Origin: Thermophilibacter immobilis
GTDB taxonomy: Bacteria > Actinomycetota > Coriobacteriia > Coriobacteriales > Atopobiaceae
Direction of reading: 5' to 3'
DNA: 64,000 bases
NCBI RefSeq assembly: GCF_015277515.1
Contig: NZ_CP063767.1
Coordinates: forward strand, 1,302,001-1,366,000
Under the pieces are notes generated by a model. That model was not told the DNA's origin and searched no databases. It saw nothing but the letters and a program-made list of their open reading frames with translations. Positions within the stretch are counted from its first letter, which is position 1. The number at the start of each line of letters is the position of its first letter. Made by a program: the position numbers and the translations under genes. Positions 30,696 through 40,560 of this stretch are shown piece after piece.

Positions 30696-30841
30696 CACGA
30701 TTGGGGAAGCTTTTGATGCTCGCGGGCCTCTCGGCGATACTCTTGGGCCTCTCGCAAGCCGCCAGCAGACGTTTTGTCGGGCGAGAAGGACGGCGGCCCG
30801 AGCTTGGACCCCCCTCACATCAAAAACGTGCCCCAATCCGG
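30696..30841. repeat. Intergenic palindromic element, copy C
   Basis: Left arm CACGATTGGGGAAGCTTTTG then ATGCTCG; right arm CATCAAAAACGTGCCCCAAT then CCGG. The inner arms are CGGGCCTCTCGGCG on the left and CGAGAAGGACGGCGGCCCG on the right. Read on the minus strand its core CCTTCTCGCCCGACAAAACG aligns with the plus-strand core of copy E, so C lies in the opposite orientation to E. It lies 250 bp from copy D. Confidence 0.8.
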
Positions 30842-31088
30842 CAAAAGGAAAGAGCAGATGCAGGAAGGCGAGAACCCCCCTCGGACTCTCCCGCTCAGGG
30901 CGGGCTCATGCTATATGTGCGTCCGCAAATGACAAGAACACTTGGCTGACAAGAACCCGCGTCATCTCTACCTGCAGCGCTGCAAAGAACTTCTCGCCAG
31001 CGGCGTCAAGTCTGACTTTTGCGGCCGCACAAACGCAAGTTACCTATGCGCAGGGACCGCCCGTCTCCATGATGCTACGATCCCTCCT
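30842..31088. other. Spacer between palindromes C and D
   Basis: No gene is recognised. It holds a direct repeat of TGACAAGAAC (about 30930 and 30946) and an open but unsupported 53-codon frame. Confidence 0.35.
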
Positions 31089-31219
31089 CACGATTGGTAC
31101 TAGTTTTATTTTTAATGTAATACGGGCTTTGGGCGCGGTTTGTGGCCTTCTCGGCTAACAAAAGGCCTGTTGACCAAGATCGAGAGGGCCTTGAACATCA
31201 GAGAAGCACCCCAATCCAG
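31089..31219. repeat. Intergenic palindromic element, copy D
   Basis: Left arm CACGATTGGTACTAGTTTTA, then TTTTTAATG; right arm ACATCAGAGAAGCACCCCAA then TCC. The core GGCCTTCTCGGCTAACAAAA, then GGCCTGTTG, is the same type as in copy E. The palindrome extends outward as CCTCCT and AGGAGG. It lies 90 bp downstream of the peptidase gene. Confidence 0.75.
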
Positions 31220-31310
31220 GAGGTGGGATTCCGGGGAAGAGACCCAGGGACCTTGGAGGAGAGATTCGCGCGCTGGCAAGGTGAGAGACGCGCCGAGAAG
31301 AGCAGCCCCC

Positions 31311-32672
31311 CTACCCCCGCAGGACGGCCTCGAGGTCGCCGCGGTTCAGGGCCTCGTCGAAGAGGTGCTTGAACACCACGGTGCCGTGCAGGCCGTCGTG
31401 CTCGAACTCGTTGGTGACCCAGGCGTGGCTCGCCCCCACGCGCGAGAGCGTGTCGAGCTGCAGGCCGGAGTCAACGTAAAGATCATCGAAGTAGACGGCG
31501 GCCTGGAGCGGGACCTCGCTCGCGGCAAGGCGCTCGGCGTCGTAGACCCGGTCGAAGTCAACGTCGGCCATGAGGAGGTCCATGGCAGGCGCGAGGGGCA
31601 CCAGAAGCGGATCCTCCTCGAACATCCAGGGAAAGGCCGCCTCGCCCGTGAACAGGAGCGGACGCGCGTCAGCGGAGAACTCGGGCCGACCCTGGTAGAC
31701 GCGCTCGGCCGCCCAGCCTAGGGGCTCGCCGAGCGCGCCGTCCGCGTAGATGAGCTCCTGGAGCGTCCAGTACAAGGGGTTCGAGGCCGTGGTCGTGCTC
31801 TGGAGCACCCCCATGAGAAAGCCGTCCGTGAGCGTTTTGCCACCCGTGCCGTCTCCGTCCTCGAAGGCGACGTCAAAGAGGCTGTGCAGCCGCTCGAAGG
31901 CCGGCTTCATGCCGAGCCCGCTCCCCAAAAGCTGGAGGCGTCTTGCCGTGAGGGGCGCGCCGTCGGGCAGGCACACGTCACCCGAGGCGGCAAGGTCCGC
32001 CACCGCCGCCACGCGCGCGGCGTCTTCCGGGTAGCGCGCGTAGAGCTGGCGGGTTTTCTCGGCCATGCGCGGGAAGGTGCGCGCGTAGACCTCGGCCGCG
32101 TTCGCGGGCACGTGGGGGATGCCACCCGCCGTGAAGCTCGCCGCCACGCCCTCGGGAAACAGCGACAGGTACGAGAGGGTCAGAAAGCCCCCGTAGCTCT
32201 GGCCAAGCGTGACCCAGGGCCGACCCCCGAACACAACGAGCCGCAGGTACTCGAAGTCGCACACGATCGAGCGGGCCAGGAAGCGCTTGAGGTGGTCGGC
32301 CTGCGCGCGGGCGTCTCCCACCCGCGCGAGCCCGTGGCGGCTCAGGTGGCTGCTACGTCCCGTCCCGCGCTGGTCCGGCAGGACCACGCGAAAGTGGCGC
32401 AGCGCCTCGGGGAGCCAGCCGTCGGAGTCCGGCCCGGTGAGGCGCGGGCCGGCCCCGCCTGGGCCTCCCTGCAGGAACACGAGAAGCGGCAGGTCACGTC
32501 CCACGTTCTCGGGGGTCGTGACCACGCGGTAGAACAGGCGCAGGCGCGCGCCCGCATCCAGGCCGTCAGCGGCCGCGCGCGCGGGCGAGGTCTTCCGCCA
32601 GTCGAGCGGTACGTCGATTGCATGGTCCTCCACGGCCAGGCCGGGAAGGTAGTAGTGGGCGAGAAGCGCCAT
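31311..32672 (-). CDS. Alpha/beta hydrolase, S33 proline iminopeptidase-like
   Basis: A 453-residue alpha/beta hydrolase. The oxyanion region is LQGGPGGAGPR near residue 75, the nucleophile is Ser159 in GQSYGG, and the C-terminal EHDGLHG probably carries the catalytic His. The VLPDQRGTGRS segment is typical of peptidase family S33, which removes N-terminal proline from peptides. The length (about 450) matches the larger prolyl aminopeptidase class rather than the 310-residue one. It begins 17 bp after asd on the same strand and may be the last gene of the hom-lysC-asd unit. A direct role in amino acid synthesis is not evident. Confidence 0.82.
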   Translation of the reverse strand: MALLAHYYLPGLAVEDHAIDVPLDWRKTSPARAAADGLDAGARLRLFYRVVTTPENVGRDLPLLVFLQGGPGGAGPRLTGPDSDGWLPEALRHFRVVLPDQRGTGRSSHLSRHGLARVGDARAQADHLKRFLARSIVCDFEYLRLVVFGGRPWVTLGQSYGGFLTLSYLSLFPEGVAASFTAGGIPHVPANAAEVYARTFPRMAEKTRQLYARYPEDAARVAAVADLAASGDVCLPDGAPLTARRLQLLGSGLGMKPAFERLHSLFDVAFEDGDGTGGKTLTDGFLMGVLQSTTTASNPLYWTLQELIYADGALGEPLGWAAERVYQGRPEFSADARPLLFTGEAAFPWMFEEDPLLVPLAPAMDLLMADVDFDRVYDAERLAASEVPLQAAVYFDDLYVDSGLQLDTLSRVGASHAWVTNEFEHDGLHGTVVFKHLFDEALNRGDLEAVLRG

Positions 32673-32689
32673 GTTCTTATCAACTCCCC

Positions 32690-33706
32690 CTAGAGCAGGT
32701 GCTCGGCGATCTGGACCGCGTTGGTGGCCGCGCCCTTGCGAATCTGGTCCCCGCAGCACCAGAAGGTGAGCGCGCTTGCGCCCTCGGGGGCGGAGAGGTC
32801 GCGCCTGAGCCGGCCGACCCAGATGAGGTCCTGGTCAGAGGTATCGAGCGGCATGGGATAGACGCCGGCCGCGGGATCGTCGACCACACGCACGCCCGGG
32901 GCGGCCTCGAGGAGCTCGCGCGCCTGGTCGACCGAGAGGGGCCGGGTGAACTCGCAGGTGATGGACTCGGAGTGCGAGCGAGCCACCGGAACGCGCACGC
33001 AGGTGCAGTTCACGCGCAGGTCCGGCAGGTGCATGATCTTGCGGCCCTCGTTCTGCATCTTCATCTCCTCGGAGGTGTAGCCCATCTCGTCGAAGCCCCC
33101 GATCTGCGGGATGAGGTTGTGGGCTAGCTGGTGCGCGAACGGGTCGGTCTGGCCCATCGGCTCGTCAGCGGCCACCGCGCGCGTCTCGCGCTCGAGCTCC
33201 CTCAGGCCGGCCATGCCCGCGCCCGAGGCCGCCTGATAGGTGGAGACCACGAGGCGCGTGAGCCCTGCGGCCTGGTGCAGCGGCCACAGCGGAACGAGGC
33301 CGATGATCGTGGCGCAGTTGGGATTGGAGACGATGCCGTTGTTTCCCGCGATGTCTGCGGCGTTGATCTCGGGCACCACCAGGGGCACGTCCGCGTCCAG
33401 GCGAAAGGCGTGCGAGTTGTCCACGCAAGTCGCCCCGCGCTTCACGGCCTCGGGCAGAAGCTTGCCCGCAAGCTCGTCGGAGGCTGCACCGAGCACGATG
33501 TCGACGCCCTCGAAGGCCTCGGGGCGCGCGAGCTCCACGGGCACGTCCTCGCCCCGGAAGCGCACGACCCGTCCGGCCTCGACCGAGCGCGCGCTCGCAA
33601 GTGGCACGAGCCGGCCCACGGGAAAGCCCCGCTCCTCGAGGCTGACGAGCATCTGGGTTCCCACGACGCCGGTGGCACCGAGGATGGCAACGGTCTTATC
33701 GCTCAT
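32690..33706 (-). CDS. asd: Aspartate-semialdehyde dehydrogenase
   Basis: A 338-residue NADPH-dependent enzyme that reduces aspartyl phosphate to aspartate semialdehyde, the branch point to lysine and threonine. Nucleotide-binding GATGVVGTQML at residues 10-20, catalytic Cys131 in SNPNCATI, and a later active-site His in VPVARSHSESI. The ATG at 33706 follows GGGAGGAG. It lies 61 bp after lysC, which supplies its substrate. Confidence 0.95.
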   Translation of the reverse strand: MSDKTVAILGATGVVGTQMLVSLEERGFPVGRLVPLASARSVEAGRVVRFRGEDVPVELARPEAFEGVDIVLGAASDELAGKLLPEAVKRGATCVDNSHAFRLDADVPLVVPEINAADIAGNNGIVSNPNCATIIGLVPLWPLHQAAGLTRLVVSTYQAASGAGMAGLRELERETRAVAADEPMGQTDPFAHQLAHNLIPQIGGFDEMGYTSEEMKMQNEGRKIMHLPDLRVNCTCVRVPVARSHSESITCEFTRPLSVDQARELLEAAPGVRVVDDPAAGVYPMPLDTSDQDLIWVGRLRRDLSAPEGASALTFWCCGDQIRKGAATNAVQIAEHLL

Positions 33707-33767
33707 GTGACGTTCTCCTCCCGTCGGGCAGGGCCCGTTTCTTATCGTCTCTTATCCGCGCAGAGCT

Positions 33768-35102
33768 CTAGGCACCTGCCGCGACCAGTTCGTTGCGCAC
33801 GAAGCGGTCATAGATACACCGCACGGCGCGGTCAAAGTCCACGTTGTTGACGCCCATGATAATGCTGATCTCCTGGGAGCTCTGCGTGATCATGCGGATG
33901 TTGATGCCCGCGTCGCCGAGCGCCCCGAAGATCTTGCCCGAGGTGCCCGAGCGCTTGGACATGTTACGGCCCACCACCGAGAGCAGGGCGAGGCCGTCGG
34001 ACAGGGCGATGTCATCCGGCTCGACCTCGCGGCGGATGTCCGCGATGATCGAGTAGACGGACTCCCGCACGTCATCGCCGGCGACGACCACGCTGAAGGA
34101 GTCGACGCCCGTGGGGATGTGCTCCACGGAGACGCCGTAGTGCTCGAAGATGGACAGCGTCCTTCTCACGAGGCCCACCTCGTTGGACATGTGCGCCTTC
34201 TTGACGTGCACGGAGACGAAATCGCGCTTGCCCGCGATGCCGGTGATGAGGTGCTCATCCACGCCCGGCTCGGCGTTCTCGCGGATGATCGTGCCCTCGT
34301 CGGCGGGGCGGTTGGTGTTCTTGATCTGGATGGGGATGTTGACCTCGCGGACGGGGAAGATCGCCTCCTCCTGAAGGACCGAGGCCCCCATGTAGGACAG
34401 CTCGCGCATCTCGTCGAAGGTGATGCGCCGGATGGAGCGCGGGCTCTCCACGATGCGCGGGTCGGCGGAGAGGAAGCCGGAGACGTCCGTCCAGTTCTCG
34501 TAGAGGCCGGCGTCCACGCAGCGCGCGAGGATGGCCCCGGTGATGTCTCCCCCGCCGCGCTGGAAGAGCTTGATCTGACCGTCGACGGTGGCGCCATAGA
34601 AGCCCGGCAGGACGAATGCCCCCTCGCGCACCATCACGTCGCGCAGGCGCGCGGCGGTGCGCTCCATGTCCACCTTGCCGTCGTGGTGAAAGACCACCAC
34701 GTCGGCGGCATCCACGAAGGGAACGCCCAGGTACTCGGCCATGAGATGGGCGGTGAGCCACTCGCCCCGGCTCACGATGTACTCGGGCGAGTGCTTCCTG
34801 ATGTTCCTGGCGAAGGTCTCGAAGCGCTCGGCCACCGGCCACGAGAGCCCCAGCTCGGAGGCGATGTCCAGGAAGCGCTGCTCGATGTCGGCGAGAAGCG
34901 CCGTGCAGTCCACGTGGTACTGGACGTGGGCGTTCACAAGCAGCAGCAGGTCGGTGACCTTGTTGTCCGCGGCAAAGCGCTTGCCGATGGCCGAAACCAC
35001 CACGAAGCGCCGGTCGGGGTCGGACTCGACGATCCCCTTGACCTTGCGAAACTGCTCCGCGGAGGCAACCGAGGACCCGCCGAACTTGGCGATCTTGATC
35101 AT
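33768..35102 (-). CDS. lysC: Aspartate kinase
   Basis: A 444-residue aspartokinase, first step of the aspartate family. The N-terminal KFGGSSVAS (residues 6-14) and the GRGGSD-like FQRGGGDITGAILA segment near residue 187 mark the amino-acid kinase fold; two ACT domains follow (about 300-370 and 375-440; LLSVVGRNMSKRSG). ACT domains normally carry feedback inhibition by lysine or threonine. The length and fused ACT pair are of the single-polypeptide type (no internal beta-subunit start is obvious). It starts 8 bp after the end of hom. Confidence 0.95.
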   Translation of the reverse strand: MIKIAKFGGSSVASAEQFRKVKGIVESDPDRRFVVVSAIGKRFAADNKVTDLLLLVNAHVQYHVDCTALLADIEQRFLDIASELGLSWPVAERFETFARNIRKHSPEYIVSRGEWLTAHLMAEYLGVPFVDAADVVVFHHDGKVDMERTAARLRDVMVREGAFVLPGFYGATVDGQIKLFQRGGGDITGAILARCVDAGLYENWTDVSGFLSADPRIVESPRSIRRITFDEMRELSYMGASVLQEEAIFPVREVNIPIQIKNTNRPADEGTIIRENAEPGVDEHLITGIAGKRDFVSVHVKKAHMSNEVGLVRRTLSIFEHYGVSVEHIPTGVDSFSVVVAGDDVRESVYSIIADIRREVEPDDIALSDGLALLSVVGRNMSKRSGTSGKIFGALGDAGINIRMITQSSQEISIIMGVNNVDFDRAVRCIYDRFVRNELVAAGA

Positions 35103-35110
35103 GCGGGGGC

Positions 35111-36244
35111 CTAGCCTTCCTGCGCGAGCGCGGCCATGAACGAGGTGTGGTCGGTCTCGCAGGCGCGCGCGAGCAGGGCCCGGGCGTCTGCGGCCGCGAG
35201 GTCGCGGACGAGAAGCGCCCCCTCGTCGAAGGGCTCGGCGCCCTCGACGGCCGCCGACGTGCGCACGACGTAGTCCGAGCGCAGGAGCTCGGGCGCGTAG
35301 GCGAGCGCGCGGGAGAGGTCATAGGTCGGACGGAGCGTCCCAGAGGCGCAGTCGAGCACGTCCTGCACGATCGCGTTGCCGGTGGGGAGGCTGCCGGCGC
35401 CCTGGCCATAGAACTTGAGCTCGCCCACCGTGGTGGCGTCGAGCGTCATGAGGTTGAAGTTGGAGGGGACCTGCGCCTCGAGCGTGCCCTCGCCCACGGC
35501 CACCGGCTCCACGGCCGCGGCGTAGCGTCCGCCCTGCCGCACGCCGCGCCCCAGGAGCTTCACCGTGCGGCCGTGCGCGGCAAAGAGGTCGAGGTCGGCC
35601 TTGGTGAGGTTCCTGATGCCCGAGACCGGCAGGTCAGGCGTGCAGTTGACGCCAAAGGCCACGGCCGCCGAGATGATCGTCTTGTTCTTGACGTCGATGC
35701 CGTCGATGTCGGCGGAGGGGTCGCGCTCGGCGTAGCCCAGCTCCTGCGCGCGGGCCAGGACGTCGGCGAACTCCGCGCCCTGGCGGCGCATGGCGTCGAC
35801 GATGTAGTTCGTCGTGCCGTTCATGATGCCTGAGAACGACGTGACCTCGTCGATGCGCCGGACCTTCTCGATGCTCGCGATCCAGGGGATGCCGCCGCCC
35901 ACGGCCGCCTCGATGTACAGGCTCACCCCCGCCTGCGCCGCCGCCGAGATGAACTCGGCGAGGTGCGCGGCCACGACGGCCTTGTTGGAGGTGACCACGT
36001 GCTTGTGCGCCGCGAGGGCGCGCATGATGAAGGCGTGGGCCGGCTCGAGGCCGCCCATGCACTCCACGACGAGCTCGACCGAGGAATCGTCGACGATGTC
36101 GTCGTAGTCCGAGGTCATGCGCGCGTCCGTCAGGCGGTCGGGCAGCTCGAGGATGCGGGTGACCTCCGCCTCGCTCACGCGCTCGGAGATGATCTGGTCC
36201 ACGCCGCGGCCGACCGTGCCGTAGCCGAGAAGGGCGATCTTCAT
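35111..36244 (-). CDS. hom: Homoserine dehydrogenase (without ACT domain)
   Basis: A 377-residue enzyme that reduces aspartate semialdehyde to homoserine. GYGTVGRG (residues 7-14) binds NAD(P)H; the catalytic core carries VTSNKAVVA, SGIMNGTTNYI and the signature region AQELGYAERDPSADIDGID. The catalytic Lys is in the following VKNKTIIS. The protein stops near residue 377, where many Gram-positive homologues carry on with a C-terminal ACT domain to about 430, so threonine feedback by that route may be absent. It is divergent from thrC (105 bp) and leads hom-lysC-asd. Confidence 0.94.
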   Translation of the reverse strand: MKIALLGYGTVGRGVDQIISERVSEAEVTRILELPDRLTDARMTSDYDDIVDDSSVELVVECMGGLEPAHAFIMRALAAHKHVVTSNKAVVAAHLAEFISAAAQAGVSLYIEAAVGGGIPWIASIEKVRRIDEVTSFSGIMNGTTNYIVDAMRRQGAEFADVLARAQELGYAERDPSADIDGIDVKNKTIISAAVAFGVNCTPDLPVSGIRNLTKADLDLFAAHGRTVKLLGRGVRQGGRYAAAVEPVAVGEGTLEAQVPSNFNLMTLDATTVGELKFYGQGAGSLPTGNAIVQDVLDCASGTLRPTYDLSRALAYAPELLRSDYVVRTSAAVEGAEPFDEGALLVRDLAAADARALLARACETDHTSFMAALAQEG

Positions 36245-36349
36245 GGGCGTCCAATCTTTCGAATATGTGTCCTTGGGACCGTGCTGCCTGCGGGGCGGCT
36301 ATGATACGTGCATAAAGAAACCGGTCGCAACACAGGAGCAGGGGCCACA

Positions 36350-37834
36350 GTGACTTCTTTGTATCACAGCACGCGCTCAAGAGGGGCTTCCGTAACAAGC
36401 AAGCAAGCTATTCTCGCCGGCATCGCACCCGACGGGGGGCTCTACGTCTCGGACGCGCTCGACCAGGCCGGCATCGACCTGTCCCGCGTCTGCGCGCAGG
36501 GATTCTCCGAGACCGCCCTCACCGTGCTGCGGACGCTCCTGCCCGACTACACCCAAGACGAGCTCGCGGCCTGCGTGGGCAGCGCCTATGGCAGCCAGTG
36601 GGACAGCCCCGCCATCTGCCCGGTGACCCCCCTCGGCGACGACTGGCTCCTCGAGCTCTACCACGGCCCCACCTGCGCCTTCAAGGACGTGGCCCTGCAG
36701 ATGCTGCCGCAGCTCATGAGCGTGGCGCGCGCCGGCGACGGCCACGACGTCATGATCGTGTGCGCCACCTCGGGCGACACCGGCAAGGCTGCGCTCGACG
36801 GCTTCTCGGGCGTGCCCCACACGGGTGTCTGCGTCTTCTATCCCGACGGCAAGGTCTCCGACATCCAGCACCTGCAGATGGTGTGCCAGCCGGGCGACAA
36901 CGTGGCCGTCTGCGGCATCCGCGGCACCTTCGACGACGCCCAGGGCGAGGTCAAGCGCATCTTCGCCGACCGCGCGCTCACGGGGCGCCTCGCCGGGCAC
37001 GGCGTGGTCCTGTCGAGCGCCAACTCGATCAACGTGGGGCGTCTCGCCCCGCAGGTCACCTACTATTTCGACGCCTACGCCCAGCTCGTGCGCACGGGAG
37101 CCGTCGGCGCGGGCGACGAGGTCGAGTTCTGCGTGCCCACCGGCAACTTCGGCGACGTGCTGGCCGGCTACTACGCCAAGCGCCTGGGCCTGCCCGTGTG
37201 CCGCCTCATCGTGGCATCCAACGCCAACGACGTCCTCACGGACTTCCTCACGACGGGCACTTACGACCGCCGCCGCCCCTTTCACAAGACCATCTCTCCC
37301 TCGATGGACATTCTCGTCTCCTCCAACCTGGAGCGCCTGCTCTACTTCGCGTCCGACGGTGACTGCGAGCTCGTGGCCTCCCTCATGGGCGAGCTTGCCG
37401 AGAAGGGTGCCTACACCGTGCCCGCCGCCCTCATGGACAAGATTCGCGCGACCTTCTCCTGTGGGAGGGCCTCCGACGACGAGACGCGCGCCACGATTCG
37501 CTCCTGCTGGGAGGACCGGCATGTGCTCATAGACCCGCATACCGCCGTGGCCACGTGCGTCCTGGAGCGCGAGGCGCGCACGGGCGCGGCACGCGTCTGC
37601 CTGTCCACGGCGAGCCCCTACAAGTTCTCGTCCGACGTGCTCGAAGCGCTCGGCGTCGTGGTCACGGGCATGAACGGCTTCGCGTGCATGGACGCGCTCG
37701 AGCACCTCACCGGCACCGTCGCGCCCACCCAGCTCTCGAGCCTGCGCGAGGGCGAGGTCCTGCACGATGACGTGTGCGACCGCGAGAAGATGGCCGGCTT
37801 CATGGAGTCCGCCTGCGCACGGGTGTTTCTGTGA
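36350..37834 (+). CDS. thrC: Threonine synthase
   Basis: A 494-residue PLP enzyme that converts O-phosphohomoserine to threonine. The PLP lysine is Lys112 in CAFKDVALQML; other family segments are YHSTRSRG at the start, CATSGDTGKAAL and VPTGNFGDVLAGYYAK. Size fits the class of about 490 residues. I chose GTG at 36350 because AGGGG lies six bases upstream and the protein begins MTSLYHSTR; the frame is open to another GTG at 36308 without a good site. The end overlaps thrB by four bases. Confidence 0.95.
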   Translation: MTSLYHSTRSRGASVTSKQAILAGIAPDGGLYVSDALDQAGIDLSRVCAQGFSETALTVLRTLLPDYTQDELAACVGSAYGSQWDSPAICPVTPLGDDWLLELYHGPTCAFKDVALQMLPQLMSVARAGDGHDVMIVCATSGDTGKAALDGFSGVPHTGVCVFYPDGKVSDIQHLQMVCQPGDNVAVCGIRGTFDDAQGEVKRIFADRALTGRLAGHGVVLSSANSINVGRLAPQVTYYFDAYAQLVRTGAVGAGDEVEFCVPTGNFGDVLAGYYAKRLGLPVCRLIVASNANDVLTDFLTTGTYDRRRPFHKTISPSMDILVSSNLERLLYFASDGDCELVASLMGELAEKGAYTVPAALMDKIRATFSCGRASDDETRATIRSCWEDRHVLIDPHTAVATCVLEREARTGAARVCLSTASPYKFSSDVLEALGVVVTGMNGFACMDALEHLTGTVAPTQLSSLREGEVLHDDVCDREKMAGFMESACARVFL

Positions 37835-38742
37835 GCGTGGATGACGCCGGCGGCGCGCGTCCTCTCGTGATCGTGCGCGTCCCCGCGACGAGCGCGAACG
37901 TGGGCGTGGGCTTCGACTGCCTGGGCATCGCGCTCGACCTCACGGCGACGTTTCTGGTGACGCCGGCCGAGCGGCTCTTGATCGACGGCTGCGAGGAGCG
38001 CTTCTGCGGCGAGGACAACCTCGCATGGCAGAGCTACCTCGCTGCCTGCCGCGCCCTGGACCTGGAGTCGCAGCCGCTGCACATGAGCATCCTGTCCCCC
38101 ATCCCCCTCTCGGGCGGGCTCGGCTCCAGCTCCGTGTGCGTGATCGCCGGGGTCGCCGCGGCCATGGCCCTCTCCGAGGACGGCTTCGACCGCGCGCGGG
38201 CCCTCGAGCTCGCCTGCGCGCTCGAGGGGCACCCCGACAACGTGGCGCCCGCGCTTCTGGGCGGACTCGTGAGCTCGTTCATGGAGGATGGACGCGCCAC
38301 CTCCACGACCCTGAGCGTGGCTCCCAACCTGCGCTTCGCTGCCGTGGCGCCGCCCTACGAGGTGCGCACCGCCGACGCGCGGAGCGTCCTGCCCGAAGAG
38401 GTGAGCCTGGAGACGGCCGTCTGGCAGATGGGACGCTGCGTGGCCGTGGTGCGCGCCCTGGAGAAGGGCGACGCGGAGCTTCTTGCCAAGGCCTGCCACG
38501 ACCGGCTCCACGAACCCTACCGCGCCGCGCTCATACCCGACTACGATGCCCTGCGCGCGGCCGCGCTCGCGGCGGGGGCGTGCGCGTTCGTCATCTCGGG
38601 CTCGGGCTCCACGATGCTCGCCATCGCTGACGGAGACGAGCGGGCCGCGCGGGTCGCCGACGCGCTCGCGGCCGCGCGCCCGGGCTTCTGGCTGCGTACC
38701 CTGTCAGCGAACACCCTCGGTACCACCGTCGAGGTGCACTAA
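37831..38742 (+). CDS. thrB: Homoserine kinase
   Basis: A 303-residue GHMP kinase that makes O-phosphohomoserine for ThrC. VPATSANVGVGFDCLGIAL starts near residue 16 and the ATP-binding PLSGGLGSSSVC lies near 90-101; a C-terminal SGSGSTMLAIAD is the third GHMP motif. The GTG start at 37831 overlaps the thrC stop (GTGA), so translation is coupled. Together thrC and thrB form a two-gene threonine unit divergent from hom. Confidence 0.94.
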   Translation: MSVDDAGGARPLVIVRVPATSANVGVGFDCLGIALDLTATFLVTPAERLLIDGCEERFCGEDNLAWQSYLAACRALDLESQPLHMSILSPIPLSGGLGSSSVCVIAGVAAAMALSEDGFDRARALELACALEGHPDNVAPALLGGLVSSFMEDGRATSTTLSVAPNLRFAAVAPPYEVRTADARSVLPEEVSLETAVWQMGRCVAVVRALEKGDAELLAKACHDRLHEPYRAALIPDYDALRAAALAAGACAFVISGSGSTMLAIADGDERAARVADALAAARPGFWLRTLSANTLGTTVEVH

Positions 38743-38799
38743 GGGCCGCGGTCCTTCTCGGCGTGCCTGCTCCGCGCCCCTCTCGCCACGCCCCCTCTC

Positions 38800-38943
38800 C
38801 CCTCCCCGCACGATTGGCGCGCTCTTTTGATGGGAATCGACCCCAAGTGTACGTTCTCGTCCTTCTCGCCTCGCAAAATGCCTGTTGGGCGCTGGTGAGA
38901 AGCCCTCGAGCATCAAAATATCGCCCCAATCGTACGTGAGGGG
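38800..38943. repeat. Intergenic palindromic element, copy E
   Basis: The best preserved copy, between the convergent ends of thrB and livF. The left arm CCTCCCCGCACGATTGGCGC, then GCTCTTTTGATG, pairs with CATCAAAATATCGCCCCAAT followed by CGTACGTGAGGGG. The core is GTCCTTCTCGCCTCGCAAAA then TGCCTGTTGG. Inner arms CCTTCTCGCC and GGTGAGAAG close the loop. Confidence 0.82.
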
Positions 38944-38995
38944 CCACGGACGAGAAAGGATCCCAGGGGCGTGGCACCGGGGCCGGCAAGAACGC

Positions 38996-39705
38996 CTACC
39001 CGCCGAGATACGCCTTGCGCACGTCATCGTCCACGAGGAGCTCGGCGCCGGTGCCGGACTTCTTGATGGTGCCGGTCTCGAGCACGTAGGCGCGGTCGGC
39101 CACGGTCAGGGCCATGTTGGCGTTCTGCTCGACCAGCAGAATCGTGGTGCCGGCCTCGTTGAGCTGCTTCACGATGGCGAAGATCTCCTCCACCAGCACG
39201 GGTGCCAGGCCCATCGAGGGCTCGTCGAGCATGAGCAGTGTCGGACGGCTCATGAGCGCGCGCCCCATGGCCAGCATCTGCTGCTCGCCTCCGGACAGGG
39301 TCCCGGCCTGCTGCTCGCGGCGCTCCTTGAGGCGGGGGAAGTGGTCAAAGACCTGCGCGAGCGTCTCCCTGTTCTCCTCGTCGGAGCGCGTGTAGCCGCC
39401 CATCTCGAGGTTCTCGGCCACGCTCATGTGCGTGAACACGCGCCTGCCCTCGGGGCACAGCGCGAGGCCGCGCTTCAAGACGTTGTGAGCCTTCACGCCC
39501 GCGATGTCCTCGCCGCGAAACTCGATCGAGCCGCTCTCGGCCTTGATCAGCCCCGCAACGGTGTTGAGCGTCGTGGACTTGCCGGCGCCGTTCGCGCCGA
39601 TCAGCGTCACGATCTCGCCCTCGTCGATGCCGAACGAGATGCCGCGAACCGCCTTGATCGCCCCATAGGAGACGTGGAGGTCGCGCACAGAAAGCATCGC
39701 CGCCA

Positions 39706-39706
<1 letters not shown>
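38996..39706 (-). CDS. livF: Branched-chain amino acid ABC transporter ATP-binding protein LivF
   Basis: A 236-residue ATPase, one of the two that drive the Liv importer. Walker A GANGAGKST at about residues 37-45, signature LSGGEQQML near 140, Walker B LLMLDEP near 162, and H-loop region LLVEQNANMAL, a LivF hallmark. The start overlaps the livG stop by one base (TAATG); a second ATG three codons on is possible. It is the last gene of the liv operon, followed by palindrome E. Confidence 0.94.

Positions 39707-40552
<846 letters not shown>

Positions 40553-40560
<8 letters not shown>

Noticed and set aside
30942-31103. A 53-codon open frame starting TTG in the spacer between palindromes C and D.
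   Set aside because: It has no ribosome site, runs into the arm of palindrome D and resembles no known protein; it could be a decayed remnant but cannot be supported.
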